This document shows, in pieces, positions 35,001 through 43,860 of a stretch of DNA of 64,000 nt; the first letter of the stretch is position 1; each line of letters opens with the position of its first letter. This stretch comes from Polyangiaceae bacterium (GTDB lineage Bacteria; Myxococcota_A; Polyangia; Polyangiales; Polyangiaceae). The DNA is taken from NCBI GenBank assembly GCA_019637265.1, contig JAHBVY010000001.1:744001-808000 (forward strand), read 5' to 3'. The notes beneath the pieces were generated by a model. That model was given only the letters and a program-made list of their open reading frames with translations. It made no database searches and was not told the origin of the DNA. The position numbers and the translations under genes are program-made.

Positions 35001-38000
35001 GAGCGCCGCCTCGAAGGCGCTCTCCACGAACTCGGTGGCGCGCGTGGGGTCGTCTTGCAGCACCGCGAGCTCGCTCAGGTACACGAAGGCTTCGGCCCGG
35101 CTGGGCGCGTCGGTCGAGGCCGGCTCCGCCCCGGGCTTCAGCACCAAGAGCAGCGCGCGGAAGGCCTGCTCCGAGCGCGCATGGTGGCCCGCTTCGAACG
35201 CGACGCGCCCGAGCTCCGCGAGCAGCTCCGGGTGCGCCGGATCGATGCGCGCGGCGACCTCGAGCTCCGTCAGCGCGCCGTCCTTCCCGGCGCGCGTGAG
35301 CACCTGCGCCAGGCGATGGTGCACCCAGGCGCGCTCCTTGGGGCGCCGCGGGCCGTACCAGGCGAGCTGCTCACGCAGGAGCTCTTCCGCGCGCACGAGG
35401 CCTTCATCGCCGCCCTGCCCCGCGAGCTCACCCGCGACGTGGAGCCGCAGCGCGACGTCGGTTGGCTCGGCCTCCAGCGCCTGGGTGAGCAGCGGCAGCG
35501 CCTGGGATGGAGCGCTCAGCTCGGTCAGGTAGAGGCTCGCCGCCTCCTCGAACAGCGCGCGACGGCGCGGCGCGGCGGTGGCGCGCCGCGCCTCCTCGGC
35601 GAGCAGCTCCGCGAGCCGGGGGTAGTCTCGATCGGCGCGGTAGAGCTCCGCGAGGCGCGCGCGCACCGCGCTCGCGTCGATGGCGCGACCCAGCGCTTGC
35701 TCGAGGCGCGCACGGGCGGCGGGGCGATCACCGAGCTGCTCGTAGGCGCGCGCCAGCTCGAGCACGCGCCCCGCGAGCGCTTCCCGACTGACCCCGGCGC
35801 ACAGCCACTCGAGGGCGGCGATCTGGTCGCGCAGCTCCCCGGCGGCGGCGTGGAGCCGCACCAAGGCGCTCAGCGACGCCTCGCCGCCGAGCGCGGCGCC
35901 ACGGCGGTGAGCGGTGAGCGCGCGGTCGCGATCGCCCAGCTCCGTCTCCGCCAGCTCCGCCGCGCGCGACCACAGGCGCGCGGCCCCCAGGCGATCACCT
36001 GACTGTTCGTGGCTCGCCGCCTGCTGCTCCCAGAGGCGCACCTTGCCCTGGCTGTCCCCCAGCTCATCGAAGAGCAACGCGAGGCGCGGCACGCTCGCGA
36101 GCCCCAGCTCGTCGCCGGGCGCCTCATCCACCACCTGGGTCAGGAGCTCGGCCGCGCGCTCCGCTTCGCCCAGGCGCTCTTGGAGCAGGATGGCCGCCTC
36201 GTACGAGAACGCGCGCCGCTCGGCGGCCTCGAACCCGAGCGCCGCGGCGCCGAGCAGCAGATCGACCACCGCCTGGTGGCGCCCCCGCTCGAGCCAACGC
36301 TCACGCAGATCCTGGATCGCCCAGCGCGCCACGCCGCGCGCGCGCTGATCGCCTTGCTCCTGCCAGTCTCGGACCGCCAAGCGATGCAGCTCCACGCAAG
36401 CGTTCAGGCCCAGCTCGGGATCGCGCTGCGCCTTCACCGCCTGGGTGGCGAGCTCCCACTCCGCCGCTCGAGCGAAGGCCGCGAGCGCCGCCGGCACGTC
36501 GCCCGTGTGCTCGAGGTGCACCTCGGCGAGGCGCCGGTACAACGCTCGGGCTCGGCCGTGGCGCGCGGCCTCATCGTCCGAGGCGCTGACTGATTGGCTC
36601 CCAGTCTCATCGTCTGATCCATCGACGGACTGGCTCCTCGCCTCATCGTCTGAAGCGCTGACTGACTTGCCCGCGGCTTCGCTGGCCGCCTCGCGCTCGA
36701 GCCGCGCCGCGAGCTCGGGGTAGCGACCCTCCGACTGCAGCAGCCGGCACAGGGCATGGAAGCTGTCTTCCCCCGCCCCGAGCGTCGCCTCCACCGCCTC
36801 CCAGCGGGCGATGGCGCCCGGGGCGTCCCCGAGCGCGGTCTCGACGAGCGCGGCGGCCTCCACCTGATCTTCACGTCGCGCTCGGTGGGAGCCGTCGAGC
36901 GCCGCGCGGGCGTCGAGCGCCTGAACCAGCTCCGCGCTGGCGCCCGCGCGCCGCAGCGTCGTCACCAAGCCGTCGAGCGCCGCGCGATCGTCCGGCACAT
37001 CGGCGAGCCGTGCGCGCCAGAGCCGCGCGGCGCGGGGTAGATCTTCCAGCGACTCCTGGGCGAGCCGCGCGGCCTCGCTCAGCGCGCGCCCGCGCACGGC
37101 GGGCTCTTCCGCGGCGAGGCTCAGCGCCGCCAGGTGCTCGAGCACATCGGCGCGCTCGGCGTCACGCGACGGAGAGGGACCGTGGCCCGTGGAGAGCAGC
37201 GCATCCAGCCGCTCGGCAGCGGCGAGCCGCAGCGCGAGCCCAGCGCCCTCGGCGTGGGTGACCGCGCCGAGCAGCTCCGCCGCGCGCGTGGGCTCCCCCT
37301 CGCGCTCGAACACTTGCGCCGCCTCGTGGCGCAGCTCGTAGGCGAGGGTGTCATTCGGCGCGGCGTCAGCCGAGGGCGAGTCACACCGGGCGGCGACCTG
37401 TACGAGCAGCTCCCCGTGGCGCAGGCCGAGCCCCGCCTGCGCGGCGAGGGCGGCGAGGCGCTGGCGGTACGCGGCGTTCTCCGGCGCCAGCGCCACCAGC
37501 TCGCCCGCGTGCTCGAACGCGCCGGCCGGGTCGTTCAGGCTCGAGAGGCGCAGCTCGATCAGCTCGCCTAGCCGCTCGATCAGCGCCGCGGTGTCGGGCG
37601 CCGCCTCCAGCTCGATCTCGAGCATGCGTGCCACCTGCTCGGTGCGCCCCTGCGCCTCGTAGTGCGCCTTCAGCAGCAGGGCGGCGTCATCACGGACACC
37701 GAGGGCGCGGCGCCGCCTGGCGCCGGTGCCCGGTGGGAGTGACTCGGGGGGCAGCGGCAGCTCCAGCAGGCGCTCCAGCAGCGCGTAGGCCTCGGCGCGC
37801 GCGCCAGGATCGTCCGTCTCCCCGAGGCACGCGGCGAGCTCGTCGAGGGCTTGGCGGGGCTCGTTCGAAGCGAGCCACAGCGAGGCGATGCGGAGGCGCT
37901 GGCTCAACGCCTCGACCGCCGACAAGCGCGGGAGCCGCGCCGTGATCAGCTCGATCAAGGGCTGATTCAGCTCTTCGCGCTCGTACAGCCGCTCGAGGTG

Positions 38001-41000
38001 CGACTCCACCCGCGTGTCCGCCGGACGCAGCGCGGCGAGCGCCTCCAAGTAGCCGATCGCCCGCGGGCGATCCCCGGCGAAGTCACGCGCCGCGAGCGCG
38101 GCCTCCTCGAGCAGCGCCGCGCGATCGAGCCCCGGCTCCTCGAGCGCCAGCAACCGATCGTAGACGCCGAACAGCTCGTCCCAGCGCGCCGCGGCGCTCC
38201 AAGCCAGCTTCAGTCGATCGAGCGCCCAGGTGGCGGTCGGCGCCGCGGTGACGATCTGGCTGAGCAGCTCCACCACCTGCTCCGGCTCGTCGAACCACTC
38301 CTCCAAGGTGTCGACGAAGCGCCGGCCCAGCTCCTCGACGAGCTCCGGGCTCGCGGCTGAGCCTCGCGCCGCATCCGTCAGCGATGCTGACTTCTCCTCG
38401 CCGTCCGATGTGCTCGATCGACTCGTCAATGCAGCGATCTGCTCGGTCAGCGTGGCTGCGTAAGCCGCGCGGAGCGCCGCGGGGTCACCGACCTCGCGGG
38501 TCAGGCGCTCCGCGGCGTCCCACAGCGCCGCGGCCTCGGGCAGCTCGCGCGCCGCCTCCAGGCAGCGCGCGAGCGCCAGCTGTGGCTCCTGACCTTCGAG
38601 CAGGGTGACGCCGCGCTCGAGCCAGGCGCGGCGCGCCCCGCGAAGCTCCGGGATCCCCCGTGAGCGCTCCACCAGATCCGCGTGCAGCGCGTGAGCTAGC
38701 GAGGGCTCCGCCTGCGCCGCGAGCGCGCGGTCCAGCACCTCGGCGACCTGCACCGCGAGCGCTGGGCGCCCCAAGGCAGCCAACGCGAGCTCAAGCGCCT
38801 CGGCGTGCCCCGGCTCCCGCGCGAGCACCTCCGAGAGCAGCGGGAGCCCTCGGCTCGCGCTGTCCTCCTCCGGGTGATCTGCGCTGCGTTCCCGCGGCGG
38901 GTCGGCCGAGAGCCACAGCCGCGCGAGCTGGAGATCCATCGACACCCGAAGCTCGCCCGTCACCTCCGCGCGGCGCGCCTCGAGCAGCGCCGAAGCGCCC
39001 TCGGCGTCGCCGCGGATCAGCATCAAGCGGCTCAGCTCGCAGCGCGCCAGATCGTGCTCCGGGTCTTGCTCGAGCACCTGCGAGAGCAGCCGCTCCGCGG
39101 CCTCCGGCGCGGCGAGCAGCTGCTCCTCCACCTGCGCCCACTCGAGCCAGATCGGCAGCGGTTCTTCGGCGCGCGCCGCGCGCGCCTCGAACAGCCACCG
39201 GAAGGCCGCGGATCGAGGCTCCGCCAAGCCGCGGAGGTAAGCCTCGATCTGCTGAAACAGCTCGGCGCTGGGCCGCAGCGCAGCCAGCTCCTGGTACGCC
39301 TGGATCACCGTCGCTGAAGCCTCTTGCAGCGGCGCCAGCGCCCGGATCCGCAGCGCCAGGAGCTCCTCCGTGTCAGCGGGGCGCCAGCTCGCCCGGGCGT
39401 CGTGCTCGGCAGGGTCCTCCGCGGCGCGCGCGCCGAGCGCCTCGGCGATCTGCGCCAGCGCCTGGCGCGCCGCCACCGACTCGGCTCCTGGCTCCACCGC
39501 CGCGACCAACGGCTCGAGCTCCGCCAGGGCCGTCAGCGCAGCAGACAGACCGCTATCCTGACCGATTCGCTCGATCACCGGCGCCAGCTCCGAGAAGCGG
39601 CCCAGCGTGGCGAGCTGACGTGCCAGGCGGCGCCCCAACGCGGCCTCGGCTGGGCCGAGGGCGAGCGCGCGGCTCAGCGCCTGAACGCCCAACGCTGGAT
39701 CGTCCAGCTCGTGCTCCGCCAGCTCCGCGGCCGCGAGCCAGTGCGCCCGCGCCGGCTCGGGCTGCTCCAGGCGCTCCTCGAGCAGGACCGCATAGCGGAG
39801 CTCCACCTCGGCGCGCCGCCGCGCGTCTTGCTCCGCCGCCAAGCGGTGCTCGAGGAGCTGGCCCAGCGCCGTCACGTCATCGAGCCCCGTCGCCAATTGC
39901 TCGGCGCGCGTGAGATCGACCTCCGTCAGGGCGCCTCCACGGAGCGCCATCAGGTAGTAGCCGAGCGCCTCGGTTGGCTGCTCCAAGGCGTCGTACACCG
40001 CGGCCAAGCCGAGCTGCGCCTTCAGCCGCTGACTCCCGGCGAGCAGCGGCAGCGCCCGGAGCAGCTCCTCCTCCGCCTCCCGGAGCTCCCCCAGCTCCCG
40101 GTGGACCTCCACCAGCAGGGTGTGCGCCGCGACGTCGAGCGGATCCAGCTCGAGCAGCTCACGCCACGCATCGCGCGCGGCGGCGGGGTCACCCAGCTCG
40201 CGCCGGTGGAGCCGCGCGAGCCCGTGCAGCAGCTGCGCGCGCCGCTCACCCGTCGCCTCGCCCGGAGCACCTCGGCTGAGCGCCTCTCGGTAGAACGTCA
40301 GGCGTTCTTCCGGTGTGCCGCCTTGAGCGAGCAGCATCTCGATCTGCTCCACGAGCCCCGGGTGCTGCGGCGCGAACGCGTGGGCGCGCCGCAGCACCTC
40401 GACCGCCGCCTGCGTCTCACCCGCGGCGCCCAACACCTCCGCCAGCAGCTCCGCCACCCACAGCTGGGGCGCCGTCTCCAGCGGACCCTCGCCCAGCAGC
40501 TCGCCGAGGCCCGCGATCAGCTCGGCCGCCGAGGCTCCCCCATCCTCTCCCGACAGACGACGCAGCCGCTCCACCCACGCGCGCGCGCTGTCTGGCTCCA
40601 CCACGAGCGCCCCGCGCAGGCCGCCCAAGATCACCGAGAGGCTCGCCGCCGCGTCGAGCTCTCCCGCGTCCACGTGGCGGAGGAGCGCCTGATACGCCTC
40701 GAGCGCCCGCGCCGGCTCCGCCTCGTGCTCCGCGCGCCAGCGCAGCACCCGCGCCTCGAGCGCCGCGTCGCCGAGCTGGCTCGCCGCGCGCATGAGCGCG
40801 CTCACGGCGGCCGCGACCTCGGGCGTGTCCGGCGACGTCGTCAGGCGCCAGAGCGCGGTCTGCACTGGCTCTGAGCCCGGCTCGATCGCGAGCGCCTCCT
40901 CGAAGCAGGCCAGCGCCCAGGTCGCATCCCCGAGGCGCTCGCTCGCGACGCGGCCCGCCTTGATCAGCACCTCGGGTCGCTCGGCCTCCGGGAGCGCGCT

Positions 41001-42860
41001 GGCGAGCGCGCGCAGCGCTGGAGCCAGGCTCTCGTGATCCCGCTCTGCCTCGTGCAGCCGACACAGCTCCTGGTGCGCTGGCGCGCCCACGCCGTAGCGC
41101 GTCGCCGCGAGCCCCCACAGCCGGATCGCCTCGCGACGATCCCCGAGCCGCTCGGCTTGGAGGCGCGCCGCCTGCTGGATCAGCTCGCGCGCGTCCATCG
41201 CGGGAGCGCGCTCCGCGCGGCGCTCGAGCACCCACGCGAGCCCCGCCTCGTCGCGCTGCTCCGAGTACGCCTGAGCGAGCTGCTCGAGCGCGCGATCACC
41301 GCTCGGCGAGTCGACGAGCGCGGAGAGCGCCGTGAGCGTCAGGCGCGGCTCCCTCAGCTCCTCCGCGAGCCGCGCCAGCCGCTCGGCCGCCGGGTGACGC
41401 CGCGCGGGCTCCGCCTCCAGCTCGACGACGCTCGCCAGCGCCTGAGCCACTCGGCGCGCGTCCCCCGCGCGAGAGTAGATCTCGGTCAGCTCGTAGGCGG
41501 CGCGCAGCACGCACGGCTCCTTGGAGCCCGTCTCCAGCACCGATTGCAGCGCCGTCAGCGCGCGGCGCTCCTCGCCGCTCTGCAGGAACAGGCGCCCCAC
41601 CTGGCTCAGCACCCGCGCCTTGGCGTCAGGATCCCTCACCGCCGTGCTGGAGCGCGCCAGCAGGCGCGCGGCGTCGAGGCGCTTGTCCACCATCGCGCAC
41701 AGGGCGACGTAACGCTCACGCAAGTCGTCGTCGGCGGGATCGCGGGAGACCAGCGGCTCGAGCAGCTCGCGGGCGCCCGCCGGGTCGTCCAGGTGGTCCT
41801 GCTTCAGCAGCGCGAGCTCGCGCGCCGCCTCGCCACGCCGCGTGCCCGTGGCGAGCCCGAGCTCGAGGGTGAGCATGCTGGCGGCGTCGCTCAGCTGATC
41901 GGTCCTCTGGTAGGCGCGCGCGAGCGCCTGAGCGGCGCGACCAGCGAGCGAGCGCTGCTCGAGCAAGTCGCTCGAGGCGCTGCGCGCGTCCGCGTCGCTC
42001 GGATCGATCTCGAGCAGCGCCGTGAGGTGAGTGAGCGCCGGCTCGCGGGCGCCGAGCGAGCCCAAGTAGAGCTGGCTCAGGGCGCGGTGGAGCTCCGCGC
42101 GCCGCGCCTGGGCGGCCGGATCGGCTGGTTCGTCTCCCTGATGCTCAGGCAAGGCGACGAGCTCGCGCTCCATCGCCTCCGCGGCGCGCTTCGGCCGCCC
42201 AGCGGCGAGGTGACGCGCGGCGAGGGTCGCCAAGATCTCCGTGTCGTGAGGCTCGAGTTGGGATAGCTCCTCGAGCAGCGGGAGGCTCGCCTCCTCCGTC
42301 GCCTCGAGCTGCGAGAGCAAGAGCCTCGCCTGACGCAGCGAGGTGACGCGCTCCGCTTCGCTCTGCTGCGGCAGGCGCCCCAGGTAGAGCTGGGCCAGGC
42401 GTGGGGCGTCCTCCGCTTGCAGCGCGAGCTCCCGCGCGAGCTGAAAGGCAGGGCCACTGTCGGGAGCCAGCTCGAGCGCGCGCTCCGCGCTCCGCAGGGC
42501 GGCGGCCAGGTCGCCCGCGTCCTCCCAGAAGCGCGCCGCGTGGAGCTGGATTTCGGCGCGCAGGGCCGGCGCCATCACCCGCACCCGAGCGCTGCTCGTC
42601 ACCCGCTCGTAGGCGGCGGCCAGCTCGGCGCGGCGGCCGTCGCGCGCCGCCGCGCCGCTCAGCGCCGCCCAGCGATCGGTCAGCGGCTCACCGCGCGCCA
42701 GGGCCGACACCAGGCTCTCGAGCAGGTGCTCTTCGTCTTGCAGCGGCGCCTCCAGGGCGCCGTCGAGCGCGCTCGGGATCAGCGAGGGCCGCCGAGCTGG
42801 AGCGCGGCTGTCGCTGCGGGTCGTGGAAGGGTGCTGAGGATCGCCGCTCTCGTCCGCCAT
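32052..42860 (-). CDS. Giant TPR-repeat protein (3602 residues)
   Basis: One open frame of 3602 codons fills almost 11 kb. The whole protein is helical repeats of about 34-40 residues with TPR-like spacing, for example FEEALAIEPGSEPVQ, ALELAPDSGPAFQLA, LLEIDPSDADARSA and LAALAEAYxxxGD-type units. No signal peptide, membrane helix, catalytic motif or other domain is visible, so it is probably a large cytoplasmic scaffold. Two short acidic Ser/Asp-rich inserts break the repeats: three 12-residue units (SVSASDDEARSQ and variants) around 36576-36680, and an STSDGEEKSASLTD segment near 38380-38420. Both inserts contain the 15-bp palindrome seen at gene ends. ATG 42860 begins a Ser/Arg-rich lead before the repeats. 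The stop lies in a palindrome. Confidence 0.88.
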   Translation of the reverse strand: MADESGDPQHPSTTRSDSRAPARRPSLIPSALDGALEAPLQDEEHLLESLVSALARGEPLTDRWAALSGAAARDGRRAELAAAYERVTSSARVRVMAPALRAEIQLHAARFWEDAGDLAAALRSAERALELAPDSGPAFQLARELALQAEDAPRLAQLYLGRLPQQSEAERVTSLRQARLLLSQLEATEEASLPLLEELSQLEPHDTEILATLAARHLAAGRPKRAAEAMERELVALPEHQGDEPADPAAQARRAELHRALSQLYLGSLGAREPALTHLTALLEIDPSDADARSASSDLLEQRSLAGRAAQALARAYQRTDQLSDAASMLTLELGLATGTRRGEAARELALLKQDHLDDPAGARELLEPLVSRDPADDDLRERYVALCAMVDKRLDAARLLARSSTAVRDPDAKARVLSQVGRLFLQSGEERRALTALQSVLETGSKEPCVLRAAYELTEIYSRAGDARRVAQALASVVELEAEPARRHPAAERLARLAEELREPRLTLTALSALVDSPSGDRALEQLAQAYSEQRDEAGLAWVLERRAERAPAMDARELIQQAARLQAERLGDRREAIRLWGLAATRYGVGAPAHQELCRLHEAERDHESLAPALRALASALPEAERPEVLIKAGRVASERLGDATWALACFEEALAIEPGSEPVQTALWRLTTSPDTPEVAAAVSALMRAASQLGDAALEARVLRWRAEHEAEPARALEAYQALLRHVDAGELDAAASLSVILGGLRGALVVEPDSARAWVERLRRLSGEDGGASAAELIAGLGELLGEGPLETAPQLWVAELLAEVLGAAGETQAAVEVLRRAHAFAPQHPGLVEQIEMLLAQGGTPEERLTFYREALSRGAPGEATGERRAQLLHGLARLHRRELGDPAAARDAWRELLELDPLDVAAHTLLVEVHRELGELREAEEELLRALPLLAGSQRLKAQLGLAAVYDALEQPTEALGYYLMALRGGALTEVDLTRAEQLATGLDDVTALGQLLEHRLAAEQDARRRAEVELRYAVLLEERLEQPEPARAHWLAAAELAEHELDDPALGVQALSRALALGPAEAALGRRLARQLATLGRFSELAPVIERIGQDSGLSAALTALAELEPLVAAVEPGAESVAARQALAQIAEALGARAAEDPAEHDARASWRPADTEELLALRIRALAPLQEASATVIQAYQELAALRPSAELFQQIEAYLRGLAEPRSAAFRWLFEARAARAEEPLPIWLEWAQVEEQLLAAPEAAERLLSQVLEQDPEHDLARCELSRLMLIRGDAEGASALLEARRAEVTGELRVSMDLQLARLWLSADPPRERSADHPEEDSASRGLPLLSEVLAREPGHAEALELALAALGRPALAVQVAEVLDRALAAQAEPSLAHALHADLVERSRGIPELRGARRAWLERGVTLLEGQEPQLALARCLEAARELPEAAALWDAAERLTREVGDPAALRAAYAATLTEQIAALTSRSSTSDGEEKSASLTDAARGSAASPELVEELGRRFVDTLEEWFDEPEQVVELLSQIVTAAPTATWALDRLKLAWSAAARWDELFGVYDRLLALEEPGLDRAALLEEAALAARDFAGDRPRAIGYLEALAALRPADTRVESHLERLYEREELNQPLIELITARLPRLSAVEALSQRLRIASLWLASNEPRQALDELAACLGETDDPGARAEAYALLERLLELPLPPESLPPGTGARRRRALGVRDDAALLLKAHYEAQGRTEQVARMLEIELEAAPDTAALIERLGELIELRLSSLNDPAGAFEHAGELVALAPENAAYRQRLAALAAQAGLGLRHGELLVQVAARCDSPSADAAPNDTLAYELRHEAAQVFEREGEPTRAAELLGAVTHAEGAGLALRLAAAERLDALLSTGHGPSPSRDAERADVLEHLAALSLAAEEPAVRGRALSEAARLAQESLEDLPRAARLWRARLADVPDDRAALDGLVTTLRRAGASAELVQALDARAALDGSHRARREDQVEAAALVETALGDAPGAIARWEAVEATLGAGEDSFHALCRLLQSEGRYPELAARLEREAASEAAGKSVSASDDEARSQSVDGSDDETGSQSVSASDDEAARHGRARALYRRLAEVHLEHTGDVPAALAAFARAAEWELATQAVKAQRDPELGLNACVELHRLAVRDWQEQGDQRARGVARWAIQDLRERWLERGRHQAVVDLLLGAAALGFEAAERRAFSYEAAILLQERLGEAERAAELLTQVVDEAPGDELGLASVPRLALLFDELGDSQGKVRLWEQQAASHEQSGDRLGAARLWSRAAELAETELGDRDRALTAHRRGAALGGEASLSALVRLHAAAGELRDQIAALEWLCAGVSREALAGRVLELARAYEQLGDRPAARARLEQALGRAIDASAVRARLAELYRADRDYPRLAELLAEEARRATAAPRRRALFEEAASLYLTELSAPSQALPLLTQALEAEPTDVALRLHVAGELAGQGGDEGLVRAEELLREQLAWYGPRRPKERAWVHHRLAQVLTRAGKDGALTELEVAARIDPAHPELLAELGRVAFEAGHHARSEQAFRALLLVLKPGAEPASTDAPSRAEAFVYLSELAVLQDDPTRATEFVESAFEAALESEHEGHRLEQTLRVRRRHELLARVVEARLQQATSPAETARALADLVLLYAEGALGEAPSGRDRVRQRAEWVLEALDDSQQPSELAWSALGQVYEWLGDRAREAEVLERRVAAGGAADVEALYRLAELRLAEPASVSQGIDLLERALDVEADWGRADRLLHAALADPDLPDRTQVARLLEAISRVPEREASLLVALTELASTEGAQPVREGYELALRRDERELARQILERGIQATLDADDAAWVRLTLGQLLEQDGELERALGLQQEAFPLLEPEAGRALLLRLAEAAIEAEQPQRAAELLNQLRAESPADPAVWRPLTRLLSAPDHAEERLAVIMAALELATEIDERAELEALRGETLMAQGNLAEAAEALQHAFEVAPQRVESLERLLEVLEQQGRSAEQAEVLRAALDAAKDAEDLARIEAIAARLGALLEQQGQADAALSVYQSALDWVPENLAALRGVVRALEHAEDRFALVEALERLLAVDTSAEAVLPARRLLALHEAQGDPQAVEAALATLHRLTPADRAVTERLALLYEARGAHSEAAQVLAQGFAEDPQQSELLGRLVAAHLEAGELERALEALSAGLAMRSADPELLARRAALLETLGRPLDALDDHERLYAKQPEYGAELAAALERALAQPLGAARRGVQKRLVTVLVALERHEAALELLARVLDEDPSDVDALKRSAQLARQLGRFDAAAQRLERLFQLAAPEHQPALALDVRAAWAEAGHPAAARELLEQVSRAHPGDASLRAALLELYAAIGAGAELGALLLEEARAATDGQERALLLRRAGTSLLEHAPADAIAALREATVLAPDDLEAVAELASALGQIGESEAARALLSETLANQRGRRAKGTAELYWALSRLELSTGALSEALEALSKAFEIDPKSPALAMELGELALDLDDEALASRAFRAVTMMRIGGEVEGAGLRAQAYFQLGRLAHQQGDPRRARMLLAKCLAEAPEHPGASQLMSQLG
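36576..36662. repeat. 36-bp repeat, three units, in frame inside the TPR gene
   Basis: Related 15-bp cores start at 36576, 36612 and 36648, exactly 36 bp apart, encoding three SVSASDDEARSQ-like 12-residue units. The cores (GTCTGAAGCGCTGAC and variants) are degenerate members of the palindrome family. Confidence 0.6.
38377..38460. repeat. Palindromic element cluster inside the TPR gene
   Basis: A perfect-arm copy GTCAGCGATGCTGAC at 38377-38391, with weaker copies at 38403 (GTCCGATGTGCTCGA) and 38446 (GTCAGCGTGGCTGCG). The coded peptide is an acidic/Ser-rich break between TPR helices. Confidence 0.5.
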
Positions 42861-42951
42861 GCTGCTCTCGGGGTGAAGGGCGAGCCTACCAGAACCCCGC
42901 GAGGATCAGACCCTCGCAATCTCACGGAAGCTGGGCGATGCTCGCTGCGCC

Positions 42952-43860
42952 GTGCAGCCTGCGCCACACGCCCAGCAGAGCATCGACGTCCAGTGTCAGG
43001 ACTGTGGCGCGCTCCTGCACCTCGCGCCGAATCAGCGCACCACCACCTGCTTCTACTGCCGCTCGCCCGCCATCGTCAGCCGGCCGGGCGATCCAAGGCG
43101 CCCCACGCCGCGCTTCGCGGTGCCGTTCGTGCTGCAGCCGGAGCTGGCCTACGCGCGAGCGCGCAGCTGGCAGAACAACCTCAGCTGGTTTCGCGGCCCC
43201 GAGCTCAGGAACGCCGCGATCACCGGGCTCCAGCCCATCTACGCGCCCTGCTTCCTCTACAGCGCCATCGCGCGCAGCGCCTACTCCGTGAGCATCGGGG
43301 AGAACTACACCACTGGCTCCGGCGACAACCAGCGCACCCACACCGAGTGGCGACCGCTCCATGGAGAGCACGCCGCCTTCGTGCGCGACGTGGTGGTGAG
43401 CGCCTCGCGCGGCATCTTGAACGCCGAGCTCGAGTGCATCGAGCCGTTCGATCTGCGCGCCCTGCACCGCTACACCCCGGCGCTGATCAGCGGCTGGCCA
43501 GCGGAGGAGCCCAGCTCGGAGCCTCAGATGGTTTGGGCCATGGCGCGTGAGGAGGCGCGGCAAGACATCGCGCGGCGGCTCCACCAGTTCATGCCGGGCG
43601 ACTGCTACCGCGGCCTCAAGCACCAGACCGAGCTCGGGAGCGAGGCGCTCGAGCTGGTCCTGATGCCGCTGTGGGTGCTGCCGGTGCGCGTCGCCCCGAA
43701 TCAACCGCCGGTGCGGCTTTTGGTGAACGGCCAAACTGGTAAGGTCTACGGACCTGCGCGGATGGCCTGGGGGCGGGTGATCTTGTTGATCGCCCTCGTC
43801 ATCGGCGGCTTCTTTCTGTTCTCGTTCCTCCTCTTCGCCTGCGTCGCGGTGATCGCGTGA
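42952..43860 (+). CDS. Zinc-ribbon protein with C-terminal membrane helix (first of a pair)
   Basis: 302 residues. A zinc ribbon lies near the start (VQCQDCGALLHLAPNQRTTTCFYCRSP: Cys pairs CxxC ... CxxC). The central part is an unrecognised, mainly beta domain, and the C terminus is a membrane helix (MAWGRVILLIALVIGGFFLFSFLLF). The GTG at 42952 is used as start. The next gene starts inside its stop codon and has the same plan, so the two are probably a duplicated pair forming one complex. The position right beside the start of the giant TPR gene, divergent from it with about 90 bp between, may be functionally relevant. No catalytic motif is seen. Confidence 0.75.
   Translation: MQPAPHAQQSIDVQCQDCGALLHLAPNQRTTTCFYCRSPAIVSRPGDPRRPTPRFAVPFVLQPELAYARARSWQNNLSWFRGPELRNAAITGLQPIYAPCFLYSAIARSAYSVSIGENYTTGSGDNQRTHTEWRPLHGEHAAFVRDVVVSASRGILNAELECIEPFDLRALHRYTPALISGWPAEEPSSEPQMVWAMAREEARQDIARRLHQFMPGDCYRGLKHQTELGSEALELVLMPLWVLPVRVAPNQPPVRLLVNGQTGKVYGPARMAWGRVILLIALVIGGFFLFSFLLFACVAVIA

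Noticed and set aside
39324..40874. 516-codon plus-strand open frame inside the TPR gene
   Set aside because: Arg/Gln/Leu-rich shadow of the TPR repeats in the complementary frame; no start signal or motif.
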